A stretch of 57,596 bases of DNA. Source: Treponema sp. GTDB taxonomy: Bacteria > Spirochaetota > Spirochaetia > Treponematales > Treponemataceae. Below, piece by piece: positions 7,675 through 15,916 of this stretch. Both the position numbers and the translations under genes were made by a program. Position 1 is the stretch's first letter. Each line of letters starts with the position of its first letter. The notes beneath the pieces are model-generated. The model did no database searches, had not been told where the DNA came from, and worked only from the letters and a program-made list of their open reading frames with translations. Where the stretch lies: the NCBI GenBank assembly GCA_012519415.1, contig JAAYQG010000016.1, positions 1 to 57,596 on the forward strand. The letters run 5' to 3'.

Positions 7675-8367
7675 ATGTCTAAAAAAGAATTTTCTTTTAA
7701 TGCTGAACAAATTTCAGCTTTGCTTAAAGAAACGGTAAATAGGGTAAAATCAGTAGAAGACCCGTTAGAAATGAATGAACTTAAAAAATTGTTCAAGAAA
7801 AATGTTCCTCTTACAATGAGATCTTATGTAGCAGCATATTTTGCAAAACAATTATCTTCAGGGTATCGCGGCGGGTATCAACGTAGAGATCGGCATTCTC
7901 GTTATTCTCGTATGTCTGATTCGTCTTTTTCACCTCGAAACGCAAATTCATTTTCAGAGAATCATTCAGGTGAAGCACCGCTGCCACGTATGCCTGTTCC
8001 GCGCGTACAAATTGCAGAAGAGTTTGCTCAGACTGTATTTGTAAGTGTAGGACGCAATCGCCGTGTTTTTGCAAGAGAACTTGTGAATCTTTTTTCAACA
8101 GTTGGCAATGTTGCTCGCGAACGTATAGGCGATATCCGCGTTTGTGATAATTATTCGTTTGTTACCTTGTTTGCAGAAGATGCTGACAGTGCAATTCAGC
8201 TTTTGGACGGCATTGAATATCGCGGAAGAAAATTGAGCGTTAGTTATTCTCGCCGTAAAGAAGCTTATACTCATTCTCAAAGTGATTTTCATGGAAATGC
8301 AACTGAATCGGAATCAAAGGAAGATGTTGAATTTTCAAATGTTGAAAAAACAGAAAGTGCAGATTAA
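7675..8367 (+). CDS. Stand-alone DbpA/CsdA-type RNA-binding domain protein
   Basis: 230 residues. The region from about 120 to 200 (FVSVGRNRRVFARELVNLF, then IGDIRVCDNYSFVTLF and IEYRGRKLSVSYSRR) matches the DbpA-type RRM normally found at the C-terminus of DEAD-box helicases such as DbpA and CsdA. Here there is no helicase. The N-terminal 60 residues are helical, and a basic Arg/Tyr/Ser/Gly-rich linker (RGGYQRRDRHSRYSR) joins the two. The tail is acidic. It probably binds structured RNA, perhaps ribosomal, as a partner or decoy of a helicase (inference). TGGGAG 8 nt before the ATG is the ribosome-binding site. Confidence 0.8.
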   Translation: MSKKEFSFNAEQISALLKETVNRVKSVEDPLEMNELKKLFKKNVPLTMRSYVAAYFAKQLSSGYRGGYQRRDRHSRYSRMSDSSFSPRNANSFSENHSGEAPLPRMPVPRVQIAEEFAQTVFVSVGRNRRVFARELVNLFSTVGNVARERIGDIRVCDNYSFVTLFAEDADSAIQLLDGIEYRGRKLSVSYSRRKEAYTHSQSDFHGNATESESKEDVEFSNVEKTESAD

Positions 8368-8402
8368 TTGAAATTATTCATTGTACTGAAATGGGAATAT
8401 GT

Positions 8403-9074
8403 ATGAAAAAAATTCTATGCTTACAAACCGGTATTTTACAAGTGAATACATACATTCTAAAACTAAACGAAACAGAAGCGATAATAGTTGATCCGGGTGG
8501 AAGTTTTTCTGAAATTAAAGAATTGCTTACAAAAGAGCAACTTTCTTTGAAAGCGTGTTTGCTAACACACACACATTTTGACCATATCGGAGCTGTGGGC
8601 GATGTTTTAAGCGAGTTTTCGGAATGCCTACTTTATGTACATAAAAACGAAGCTTTCTATATCGGAAAAAATGCAAGGCAAAACCAACTTAAAGATTTTG
8701 GAATAGGGGTAATAGGTGCTTATATAAAAAAAACCATGCCTGCATCTTTGCCAGAACCGGATGTGCTTTTGGATGGCGGCGAAATACTTTTTGAAGATTC
8801 TTCAAATTTTAACGGCGGATTTATTGTGCTTCATACTCCGGGGCATAGCGTAGGTTCAATTTGTCTTTATTGCAAGGCAGAAAACCTACTTATTTCCGGT
8901 GATACGCTTTTTGCAAATGCTTGTGGTAGAACAGACTTTAAAGGCGGTAGCGAAACTGAAATGAGAAAAAGTCTTAAAAAACTTTATGAATTTCCAAGTG
9001 AAACTATTGTTGCTTCCGGTCATGGAGAAATTTCGCTTTTGCGCGATATAACTAAAATGCAGTTTTTTCTTTAA
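8403..9074 (+). CDS. MBL-fold metallo-hydrolase, glyoxalase II-like
   Basis: About 223 residues of a metallo-beta-lactamase fold. The zinc signature THTHFDH lies at residues 55-61, HTPGHSVGSICLY supplies the third-metal region, SGDTLFANACGRTDF the bridging Asp, and ASGHGE the last His. Family members hydrolyse thioesters such as S-lactoylglutathione or have other small substrates; the size and the GRTD motif fit the YcbL/GloB-like subgroup. The ATG at 8403 is chosen by alignment length; an in-frame ATG at 8391 is an alternative, and neither has a clear Shine-Dalgarno. The gene starts about 35 bp after the RNA-binding protein gene and may be cotranscribed. Confidence 0.86.
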   Translation: MKKILCLQTGILQVNTYILKLNETEAIIVDPGGSFSEIKELLTKEQLSLKACLLTHTHFDHIGAVGDVLSEFSECLLYVHKNEAFYIGKNARQNQLKDFGIGVIGAYIKKTMPASLPEPDVLLDGGEILFEDSSNFNGGFIVLHTPGHSVGSICLYCKAENLLISGDTLFANACGRTDFKGGSETEMRKSLKKLYEFPSETIVASGHGEISLLRDITKMQFFL

Positions 9075-9182
9075 TCAGGCGAAGAGGATTGTGCAGAAAA
9101 TTCGATGCACGGCTGGCTAAACTACGCATTGCAGATATTTATGGATGTTTTTGAGAGTAAGAAATTTGCGCTGTTGAAATGC

Positions 9183-9211
9183 TTTTCAAAGCAAAAATTT
9201 TAGGATAATAT
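9183..9211 (+). promoter_or_regulatory. Promoter giving a near-leaderless mRNA (9220 gene)
   Basis: TTTTCA (9183-9188), 17 bp, TAATAT (9206-9211), then only 8 nt to the ATG at 9220. No Shine-Dalgarno lies between. Confidence 0.5.
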
Positions 9212-9219
9212 ATCTTGTT

Positions 9220-9951
9220 ATGAAACAAAAAAAAATCTTTTTTGCTGTTTTTTGCTGTTTTTTGCTACTTGCATCTTGTAAAAAAATTACGGGAAAAGTA
9301 ACTGCTGTTAATGAAAATTCAGAAATGCAGTTAAAAGTTGAAGAATCAACCGAAACATATATTAACGACATAATAGTTTTGCTTTTTGCTTATGATTACA
9401 ATTCTCCGGAATTTATTGACGATTGTCTTGAGTATCTTCAGCAGGAATATGGACTTGAAGAAAACGGCGGAATTATCCGCCCTATCGTTTTTCCCGATGA
9501 TTTTCAGAAAGGCGGTCGTACAAGAATTAGCATTTTGCGAGACTTTGTTAGAGGTGCGGATGTAAATGCTGTTATTACATTTGGAGCTCCGGAAGATACA
9601 GCTGCAACTTTGACTGTTCTTCGAGAACAAGGTTGGAAAACTCCTGTTTATACACTCTTTCCGCAAGATGAGCTGTTGCCATCAGAATATGTATCTGACT
9701 TTGTTCTTGAAAATGTGGATTTGCAACGACAAATTGATGCAGAATCTTTGTTTTTTCTTACATCAAGATTGATACGCTACACACAAACTGCCGAAGAGTT
9801 AAATGTAGCTACAATGAAAAATGTTCTTCAAAATATTGTAGGTTTTGATTGGCAGGTTTTGCCTTATACAGACACTGAAACAGGAATAAGACCAGCAAAT
9901 CATTTTGTGTTACAATCAACTTCAACAATCAGGTTTGGAACAATAAAATAA
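9220..9951 (+). CDS. Putative periplasmic-binding-like lipoprotein
   Basis: 243 residues with a lipoprotein signal: KQKK, a hydrophobic run, and LASC with Cys20. The mature part alternates hydrophobic strands and helices (IIVLLFAYDY, DVNAVITFGAPEDTAATLTVLREQGW, TPVYTLFPQDELLP), which resembles a periplasmic-binding Rossmann-like fold with a DUF3798- or BMP-like look, but I cannot name the family. No transporter genes are adjacent. The start has no Shine-Dalgarno and lies 8 nt after a -10 hexamer. Confidence 0.7.
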   Translation: MKQKKIFFAVFCCFLLLASCKKITGKVTAVNENSEMQLKVEESTETYINDIIVLLFAYDYNSPEFIDDCLEYLQQEYGLEENGGIIRPIVFPDDFQKGGRTRISILRDFVRGADVNAVITFGAPEDTAATLTVLREQGWKTPVYTLFPQDELLPSEYVSDFVLENVDLQRQIDAESLFFLTSRLIRYTQTAEELNVATMKNVLQNIVGFDWQVLPYTDTETGIRPANHFVLQSTSTIRFGTIK

Positions 9952-10019
9952 GATGATGATTCTGCCAAAATTTTGAAAAATTAACAACCTAGATGTAGCT
10001 TTATTATGATGGAGAAAAA

Positions 10020-10712
10020 ATGAACGCACTAATTCAACAGTCTTCACTTCTTGTCGGTTCGAATGAAGAAATAGAACGAATAGAAAAATTAAATTCTTGC
10101 TGTATTTTGGCTGTTTCTGATACACATGGAGCTGTTAAAGAATTAGAAGCTATATTACGCGCATTTTGTGCAGACTGTGATGCTTTTGTTTTTATGGGTG
10201 ATGGTGTAAGCGATGTTTTAGCATGTCTTGAGCGTGCTGCACAAGATGAAGAATTGCTTGAAATCCTTCCGCCTGTCGTTGCTTTTGTTAGAGGTAATGG
10301 CGATGCGGATTCATATTTTGTGAACAGAATCGAAAATGATAATATTGTACAAATTGCAATGCAAGTGCCTGATAGACAAATGTTAAAAATTGCAGGCAGA
10401 AACCTTCTTATTGTGCACGGGCACAGACATGGAGTCGATTTAGGTACAGAAACTTTAACAGCTGCTGTTGAAGCAATGGACGCTGATATTGTTTTTTTCG
10501 GACATACGCATAGACCCTTTTTTGAAGAAATAAATGCTTCTTTAATACTAAACCCGGGAAGCATTTCTCGTCCAAGGGGTGGTTTCCCGCCGTCTTTTGC
10601 TGTTGTATCATTTCCAGGAGAAACAGAAAGGTACCATACAGAGTTTTTTACCATTAAAAATTCTATTTTTGGAGGATTCTCGTTTGAGCCTTTAAGAATT
10701 CAAATGAATTAA
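10020..10712 (+). CDS. YfcE/MJ0936-like metallophosphoesterase
   Basis: 230 residues of a calcineurin-like phosphoesterase. Metal ligands are visible in order: SDTHG (residues 37-41), FMGDGVSDV, VRGNGDAD, VHGHRHG and FFGHTHRPF, ending in LNPGSISRPRGG, which is characteristic of the YfcE group. Members are Mn-dependent phosphodiesterases whose physiological substrate is generally unclear. GGAGAAAAA precedes the ATG. The first 25 residues (NALIQQSSLLVGSNEEIER) are an extension beyond the core domain. Confidence 0.88.
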   Translation: MNALIQQSSLLVGSNEEIERIEKLNSCCILAVSDTHGAVKELEAILRAFCADCDAFVFMGDGVSDVLACLERAAQDEELLEILPPVVAFVRGNGDADSYFVNRIENDNIVQIAMQVPDRQMLKIAGRNLLIVHGHRHGVDLGTETLTAAVEAMDADIVFFGHTHRPFFEEINASLILNPGSISRPRGGFPPSFAVVSFPGETERYHTEFFTIKNSIFGGFSFEPLRIQMN

Positions 10713-10887
10713 CAAATCTCTAAAAATTGTTGTTTGAAAAACTCAATATGTTTTAAGTTTCGGTTTGAAGAAACTATTAGGCACAAGATAAAAGTTTATG
10801 ATAAAAATTATAAAACATTGTTGACTTCGGTTGGCAGTCGAATAAAGAAAAATTCTTTTTGATTTTAGATTTTGTTGGAGGAAATCT

Positions 10888-11691
10888 ATGCGACTTATAA
10901 TACTAGACAATTATGCAGATTGTTCAACTTGGACTGCAAATCATATTGCACACCGAATAAATGAAGCAAAACCAACCGCGAAAAAACCTTTTGTGCTTGG
11001 GCTGCCAACAGGTTCATCACCACTTGGCACATACGAAAATCTGATAAAATTGAATAAAGCAGGAAAAGTTTCTTTTGAAAATGTTGTAACATTCAATATG
11101 GACGAATATGTAGGGTTAAATCCCGAACATGACCAGAGTTATCACTATTTTATGTGGGAGAACTTTTTTAAGCATATAAATATTAAAAAGGAAAATGTCA
11201 ATATTCTTAACGGAATGGCTTCAAACCTTGAGGCAGAATGCACTAAGTACGAATCAAAAATTGCTTCATATGGCGGAATAGAACTTTTTTTGGGCGGAGT
11301 TGGTATTGATGGTCATATTGCATTCAATGAGCCCGGTTCTTCGCTTGTTTCGCGCACACGAGAAAAAACGCTAACAAAAGATACGATAATTGCTAATTCT
11401 CGATTTTTTGACGGAAATGTAGAGCTTGTGCCGAAAACTGCGCTGTCCGTTGGTGTTGGTACAATATGCGATGCGCGCGAGGTTGTTATTATAATTACCG
11501 GTCATAATAAAGCAACTGCATTACATCATGCAGTTGAAGCTGGCATAAGCCAAATGTGGACTGTAAGCGCATTGCAAATGCATGAAAATGCGCTGATTGT
11601 TTGCGATGATGATGCAACATATGAACTAAAAGTTGGAACTGTAAAATATTTTAAAGAGGTTGAATCAAGTAATTTTAACAATTCGTTGTAA
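10888..11691 (+). CDS. nagB: Glucosamine-6-phosphate deaminase
   Basis: 267 residues, the standard NagB length. It converts glucosamine-6-P to fructose-6-P plus ammonia in the cytoplasm. Visible motifs are [20 protein letters not shown] with the catalytic Asp, [17 protein letters not shown] with the catalytic His/Glu region, and the C-terminal regulatory-site region. TTGGAGG lies 8 nt before the ATG. It is convergent with manA; both enzymes lead to fructose-6-P. A TTGACT (about 10830) with a poor -10 is a possible promoter, and the 175 bp upstream holds nothing else clear. Confidence 0.95.
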   Translation: MRLIILDNYADCSTWTANHIAHRINEAKPTAKKPFVLGLPTGSSPLGTYENLIKLNKAGKVSFENVVTFNMDEYVGLNPEHDQSYHYFMWENFFKHINIKKENVNILNGMASNLEAECTKYESKIASYGGIELFLGGVGIDGHIAFNEPGSSLVSRTREKTLTKDTIIANSRFFDGNVELVPKTALSVGVGTICDAREVVIIITGHNKATALHHAVEAGISQMWTVSALQMHENALIVCDDDATYELKVGTVKYFKEVESSNFNNSL

Positions 11692-11722
11692 TCCAGTGCT
11701 CCATAGTTTTTGCTAACGAAAA

Positions 11723-12571
11723 TTACAAGGAATATGTGTCGGTGGGTTTGGGGGATATTTTGAAAAATGAAAAATTTCCGACTGCTGATATTTGGGTGTT
11801 AGGGGAAACAAAAACCGTTGAATTTTCCATTATTTTGAGTTGCTCATTTTCGCTGCTAAAAGTGCCAGAACCTTCTATTATAAAATAAGTTGCCCAACAA
11901 TTTTTTTCCAGCGGAATTATTGCAGCAGCACCGTTTACAGAACTTTTTTCAATAGAAAAATATTCACATTCAAAAAATCCGCTAAAATTGCTGATTGGCT
12001 CTGAAACAAAATTTTTAGCAACATCAAGAGATTTTTCAATATGAAGTTCTCTATTTCTGCCCCAGTCGTACATTCTGTAAGTTATGTCGCTTGCTTGTTG
12101 AATTTCAAGAAGTCTAATTCCGCCTTTTATTGCGTGAACTGTTCCTGCCGGAATAAATATAAAATCGCCTTTTTTTACAGATTTTTCTGCAAGATGCTTT
12201 TCAATTTTATTTTCTTTTATTGCAAGTAAAAGTTCGTTTTTTGTTAAATTGCCTTTCAATCCGGAAATAATTGTAGAATCTCGGTTCGCATCAAGAATAT
12301 ACCAGCATTCGGTTTTGCCATTTGAATTTTCGTAAGCGAGTGCATATTCATCATCCGGATGAACTTGAACAGACAATGTTTCATTTGCGTTTATTGTTTT
12401 AATTAGAAGCGGGTATGAAGAGCCGACTAAGGTATTTATAGAAACCGGTTTCTTTTGGTCGTAAAAAAAACTTTCAGATTTTTCCATAGTTGACACAATC
12501 CATTCTTCTCTGCCCCATATTTTTTGAGAAACGAAAGGTTCAAGCAAAAACATTTTTTGTTTGTTTTTCAT
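11723..12571 (-). CDS. manA: Mannose-6-phosphate isomerase, class I
   Basis: 282 residues. It interconverts mannose-6-P and fructose-6-P. Motifs: VQVHPDDEYA and KTECWYIL for the zinc-binding cupin, FIFIPAGTVHAI for the second metal region, and the DITYRMYDWGR active-site Arg. The ATG at 12571 begins MKNKQKMFLLEPF; TTGACA-17-TATTAT ends 7 nt before it, so the transcript is expected to be leaderless. Codons 40-44 contain the exact 14-bp LacI operator found at the sugar ABC promoter, which suggests repression by transcription roadblock as part of one mannoside regulon (inference). It is divergent from the ROK regulator with a 67-bp spacer. Confidence 0.93.
   Translation of the reverse strand: MKNKQKMFLLEPFVSQKIWGREEWIVSTMEKSESFFYDQKKPVSINTLVGSSYPLLIKTINANETLSVQVHPDDEYALAYENSNGKTECWYILDANRDSTIISGLKGNLTKNELLLAIKENKIEKHLAEKSVKKGDFIFIPAGTVHAIKGGIRLLEIQQASDITYRMYDWGRNRELHIEKSLDVAKNFVSEPISNFSGFFECEYFSIEKSSVNGAAAIIPLEKNCWATYFIIEGSGTFSSENEQLKIMENSTVFVSPNTQISAVGNFSFFKISPKPTDTYSL
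12440..12453. promoter_or_regulatory. Intragenic copy of the LacI operator in manA
   Basis: AGAAACCGGTTTCT, identical over all 14 bp to the palindrome at 1360-1373, lies about 120 bp inside the manA coding sequence (codons 40-44: KKPVS). An exact match to a 14-mer is very unlikely by chance in a window of this size, and the host gene fits the regulon. Confidence 0.65.
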
Positions 12572-12578
12572 GCGTGCA

Positions 12579-12607
12579 ATAATAGTATAGATTAAAAACC
12601 TTGTCAA
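12579..12607 (-). promoter_or_regulatory. manA promoter (leaderless)
   Basis: On the minus strand, TTGACA (12607-12602), 17 bp, TATTAT (12584-12579), then 7 nt to the ATG at 12571. Transcription should start at or within a base or two of the start codon. The -35 overlaps the -35 of the divergent ROK promoter base for base. Confidence 0.75.
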
Positions 12608-12629
12608 ATATAAAGTTGGGTGATACAAT
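12601..12629 (+). promoter_or_regulatory. ROK regulator promoter (near-leaderless)
   Basis: TTGTCA (12601-12606), 17 bp, TACAAT (12624-12629), then 9 nt to the ATG at 12639. There is no Shine-Dalgarno. It shares its -35 bases with the manA promoter on the other strand (TTGTCAA read both ways). Confidence 0.72.
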
Positions 12630-12638
12630 CAACTAACC

Positions 12639-13832
12639 ATGAAAAGTATAAATTCCCAATCCGACATAAATGTTTCAAGAATATTGCGTCTGGTTTGGCA
12701 AAAAAATGGAATTAGTCGAATAGAAATTGCAGCTCAATTAGGTTTAGACAAATCAACAGTTACTAAAATAATCGCATCTTTGCTTGAAATCGGAATCGTA
12801 ACAGAATTTGCACACGGTGTTACAGGTCCGCAAGGCGGCAGAAAACCTATTTATCTTGAAATTACAGAAAGTTTTGCAGTTATAGGTGGAATTGAAATTC
12901 AAAAAGACGGTTTTTTTTGCTGTCTTTTAAATTTGCCTGGCAAATGTCTTTTTGAACATCAAGAAAAAATGGATTCTATTGATTGCATGGAAATTTTTTC
13001 ACGCGCATATAAAATCTTAAAAGAAGAAGCTCAAAAACTAGAAATAAATTTTATCGGTATCGGTGTCGGTGTTTCTGGAATTATAAACAGCGATTCCGGT
13101 GTAATAATGCAGTCTATTCCTTTTGAAATAACGAGTCCTTTCCCATTTTCTCAAACAGCGTCTGTTCAAGCAGGAATGCCTGTGTTTATAGAAAATGATG
13201 CGCGTTGCGGCTGTTATAGCGAACGCACGTTATTGCATGATATGGGACCACAAAACAGTCTTTTTATATTGATAGAACTTCGCCAAAAAAACGGTAATTT
13301 GATTGAATCAAAATATTTGTCTGTTGGTGCAGGTCTTGTAATTAATGGAAAAATATTTAAAGGAACAGGTTTTTCAGCCGGTGAATTTCGTTCCATGTTG
13401 TGGACAGACGGACAGCAGAAGCAGTTTTTTGCAGAAAAAGAAAATCTTGAAGATTTTGGTGCTATTTCAAAAGACGACGCCAAAACAGAAGATTCCATTT
13501 TTTATGAACTTGCGAAACATATTGCTTTTTTAACAAATACATTAAATCTGGAAACTGTTTATATTGGTGGATTAGAACCTACCGTAGAAGAAAAGCTTGC
13601 AGAATTAATTAGAAAGCGAATTATTCTCCAATGGCCATATGATTCAAGTCATATAGTCGATGTACGATTATCTTCTTTAGGAAAACTAGCCGTAGCTTAC
13701 GGTGCTGCAGGAATGTTTATTGACAGATTTTTTGCACTGCCAAGCCTTGCAACACCATCTGGAAGCGGTCCTTCGATTTTAGAAGCGTTATCGCAAGTTG
13801 GCGTTACAGGTCATGCAGGTAAACTCATATAG
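12639..13832 (+). CDS. ROK-family transcriptional regulator
   Basis: 397 residues. A winged helix-turn-helix lies at residues 12-65 (ILRLVWQKNGISRIEIAAQLGL, then DKSTVTKIIASLLEIGIV), followed by a ROK (sugar kinase/ASKHA) domain with GIGVGVSGIIN and FIENDARCGCYSE. The cysteine/histidine zinc signature of true ROK kinases is missing in the GFSAGEFRSML region, so it is a NagC/XylR-type regulator, not an enzyme. It is divergent from manA and probably controls it and itself in response to a sugar or sugar phosphate (inference). The start has no ribosome-binding site and is near-leaderless. Confidence 0.9.
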   Translation: MKSINSQSDINVSRILRLVWQKNGISRIEIAAQLGLDKSTVTKIIASLLEIGIVTEFAHGVTGPQGGRKPIYLEITESFAVIGGIEIQKDGFFCCLLNLPGKCLFEHQEKMDSIDCMEIFSRAYKILKEEAQKLEINFIGIGVGVSGIINSDSGVIMQSIPFEITSPFPFSQTASVQAGMPVFIENDARCGCYSERTLLHDMGPQNSLFILIELRQKNGNLIESKYLSVGAGLVINGKIFKGTGFSAGEFRSMLWTDGQQKQFFAEKENLEDFGAISKDDAKTEDSIFYELAKHIAFLTNTLNLETVYIGGLEPTVEEKLAELIRKRIILQWPYDSSHIVDVRLSSLGKLAVAYGAAGMFIDRFFALPSLATPSGSGPSILEALSQVGVTGHAGKLI

Positions 13833-13962
13833 CACAAAGATATGTTAATCAACTAAAAAATCTTACTATTCCAAAAAACCTTATCTCGAAATTCTCGAAA
13901 ATCATATTTCGCCGTTTTTGCTGCTTGTCTATATTTGTCTACATTATATATTTCTATTTTGA

Positions 13963-13991
13963 TTTACATACCAAAAATCTTGAAGTAAAAT
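13963..13991 (+). promoter_or_regulatory. MCP gene promoter (leaderless)
   Basis: TTTACA (13963-13968), 17 bp, TAAAAT (13986-13991), then 7 nt (AAAGATT) to the ATG at 13999. Confidence 0.65.
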
Positions 13992-13998
13992 AAAGATT

Positions 13999-15858
13999 AT
14001 GAAATCATTGAAATACCAGATTGCAATTTTGTGTGCGCTTACCGCATTTCTTGTTGTTGTTGGAACCGCCGTTGTTGTTAACTATCAAGCTTCGCAAGCA
14101 CTTCTTTCTGTTTACAGAACAAGTGTGGCAGAAAATGCACAAAACATAGCATCGCTTGTCGAATCAAAGCTTTCTACGCAAGTTTCTTTGCTTGAATCAA
14201 TAGCCAGACGCCCCGCAATTATGTCGCAGGAATTTTCTATTGCAGAAAAAATCGACTCGATAAAAGAAGATGCTATTGCTGCCGAATCAATTGGTGTTTT
14301 GCGTTACGGTATTGCCGATATGAACGGAATAGCTCATATGACAAATAATGCTTCTTCAAAAGTTTATGATCGTGATTATTTCAAGGCTTCAACAAAAGGA
14401 GAAAATTTTTTTACAACTCCAATGCTTGCAAAGTCTGATCGTTCTTGCATTATGATTTGTTCGATACCTATAAAAGATTCAAGCGGAACGGTTTTCCAAG
14501 TTTTATTTGCCGTTATGAAAGGCAATCTTTTAAGTGATATTATAGCGGAAATTTCAACGGAAGAATCTGGCAAAACATGGATTGTTGATGATAATGGAAC
14601 ATACATCGGTTCTCTTGATTTTACAAAAGTTTTAAATAATGAAAATCTTTATAAATCGGCTCAAAATGACAATAGTTATGAAAATATTTTGCCTTTATAT
14701 GAAGCTGCTCTTAATGGAAAAAAAGATGCAGTTGTTTACAAAGACAATAATGATGAACGTTATTTTTGTGGTTTTACACAGATTGAAGGACGTAATTGGA
14801 TTTTGTTTTCGGAAAAGAATTATAATCTTCTCTCTGAAAAACTTTTATCTTTAACACTTGGCATTTTGGCTATTGCAATTTTAATGCTTGTTATAGCATG
14901 TATAATTGCGATTTTATTTGGTTCTTCAATAAGCAAAAAGATCAATATTGTTGAGCATGTTTTGCGACGTATGTCTGAAGGCAACTATGTTAAAACGGAT
15001 GATGAGCAAAAAGCCGTAAGTATGATTCTTAACCGTCGTGATGAAATCGGTCAAATGGCAGTTGCACTGGAAGATATGCAAAGCACAACCGTAAATTTAA
15101 TTGAAACTATTACAACTTCAGTTAATCAAATTAATGACGGAAACTCTCAGATAACTGCTTCAAGTCAAGCAATTTCTACAGGTGCAAGTCAACAAGCTGC
15201 TTCAAGCGAACATATGTCGGCGCAAGTTTTAGCCATAGGTTCAAGCATAAACAAAACTACAAACAATACTCACGGTGCTGTAAAAATTTCTGAAACTGTC
15301 GCAGAAAATGCAAATATTGGTGCTGCGGCAGTTCAAGAAACTTATAATATGATGAAAGAGATTTCAAACAAAGTTAAAATAATTGATTCTGTCGCATCTC
15401 AAACAAACCGCCTCGCACTAAATGCCGCAATAGAAGCTGCCCGTGCAGGAGAAACAGGGCGTGGTTTTGCTGTCGTTGCAAGCGAAGTAAGGAAGCTTGC
15501 GGAACGAAGCCAAGCTGCTGCAGCTGAAATTACGGAGTTAACGTCAAAAAGTCTTGCTGTAGCAGAAAGTGCAAACGAAAAGATAATCGCCGTAGCAAAA
15601 GGAATAAAAGATACTGCACATATTATTAGAGAAATCGAAAATGAGTGCGAGGCACAAAATGCAGAAGTTTATCAAATTAATAGCGGAATTCGCCAAATGG
15701 ATACAGTTATTCAACAAAATGCTTCTGCGTCAGAACAGCTCGCTTCAATGGCAGAAGAACTTTCATCGCAAACAATGTCCTTAAAAGAAACAATCTCATT
15801 TTTTCAAATAGAAGATAAAAGCATAAAATTTTCAACCAGTCGGAAACTTTTGACTTAA
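13999..15858 (+). CDS. Methyl-accepting chemotaxis protein
   Basis: 619 residues. One transmembrane helix at about 7-29, a periplasmic Cache-type sensor with YDRDYFKAS (about 121-129) and [15 protein letters not shown], a second helix at about 285-312 ([22 protein letters not shown]), a HAMP region, and a cytoplasmic signalling domain. The signalling hairpin tip is intact: [20 protein letters not shown] followed by [15 protein letters not shown]. It signals through CheA/CheW to the flagellar motor. Its position beside manA and the beta-mannosidase gene suggests a sugar or related attractant, but the ligand is unknown. The mRNA is probably leaderless. Confidence 0.93.
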   Translation: MKSLKYQIAILCALTAFLVVVGTAVVVNYQASQALLSVYRTSVAENAQNIASLVESKLSTQVSLLESIARRPAIMSQEFSIAEKIDSIKEDAIAAESIGVLRYGIADMNGIAHMTNNASSKVYDRDYFKASTKGENFFTTPMLAKSDRSCIMICSIPIKDSSGTVFQVLFAVMKGNLLSDIIAEISTEESGKTWIVDDNGTYIGSLDFTKVLNNENLYKSAQNDNSYENILPLYEAALNGKKDAVVYKDNNDERYFCGFTQIEGRNWILFSEKNYNLLSEKLLSLTLGILAIAILMLVIACIIAILFGSSISKKINIVEHVLRRMSEGNYVKTDDEQKAVSMILNRRDEIGQMAVALEDMQSTTVNLIETITTSVNQINDGNSQITASSQAISTGASQQAASSEHMSAQVLAIGSSINKTTNNTHGAVKISETVAENANIGAAAVQETYNMMKEISNKVKIIDSVASQTNRLALNAAIEAARAGETGRGFAVVASEVRKLAERSQAAAAEITELTSKSLAVAESANEKIIAVAKGIKDTAHIIREIENECEAQNAEVYQINSGIRQMDTVIQQNASASEQLASMAEELSSQTMSLKETISFFQIEDKSIKFSTSRKLLT

Positions 15859-15916
15859 AAAGCACAAACAGATTCCGGCCGGATTGAAAACGCAGCTAAA
15901 AAGCTTCATCTTCCGT

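Noticed and set aside
10034-10654. 206-codon minus-strand open frame opposite the YfcE-like gene
   Set aside because: It is antisense to a gene with all metal-binding motifs intact, and its translation is serine/lysine-rich with no recognisable domain.
15859-15916. CCGGCCGG palindrome between the MCP and beta-mannosidase genes as a terminator
   Set aside because: The stem is very short, there is no T-run, and the palindrome is too small to call a terminator or operator.
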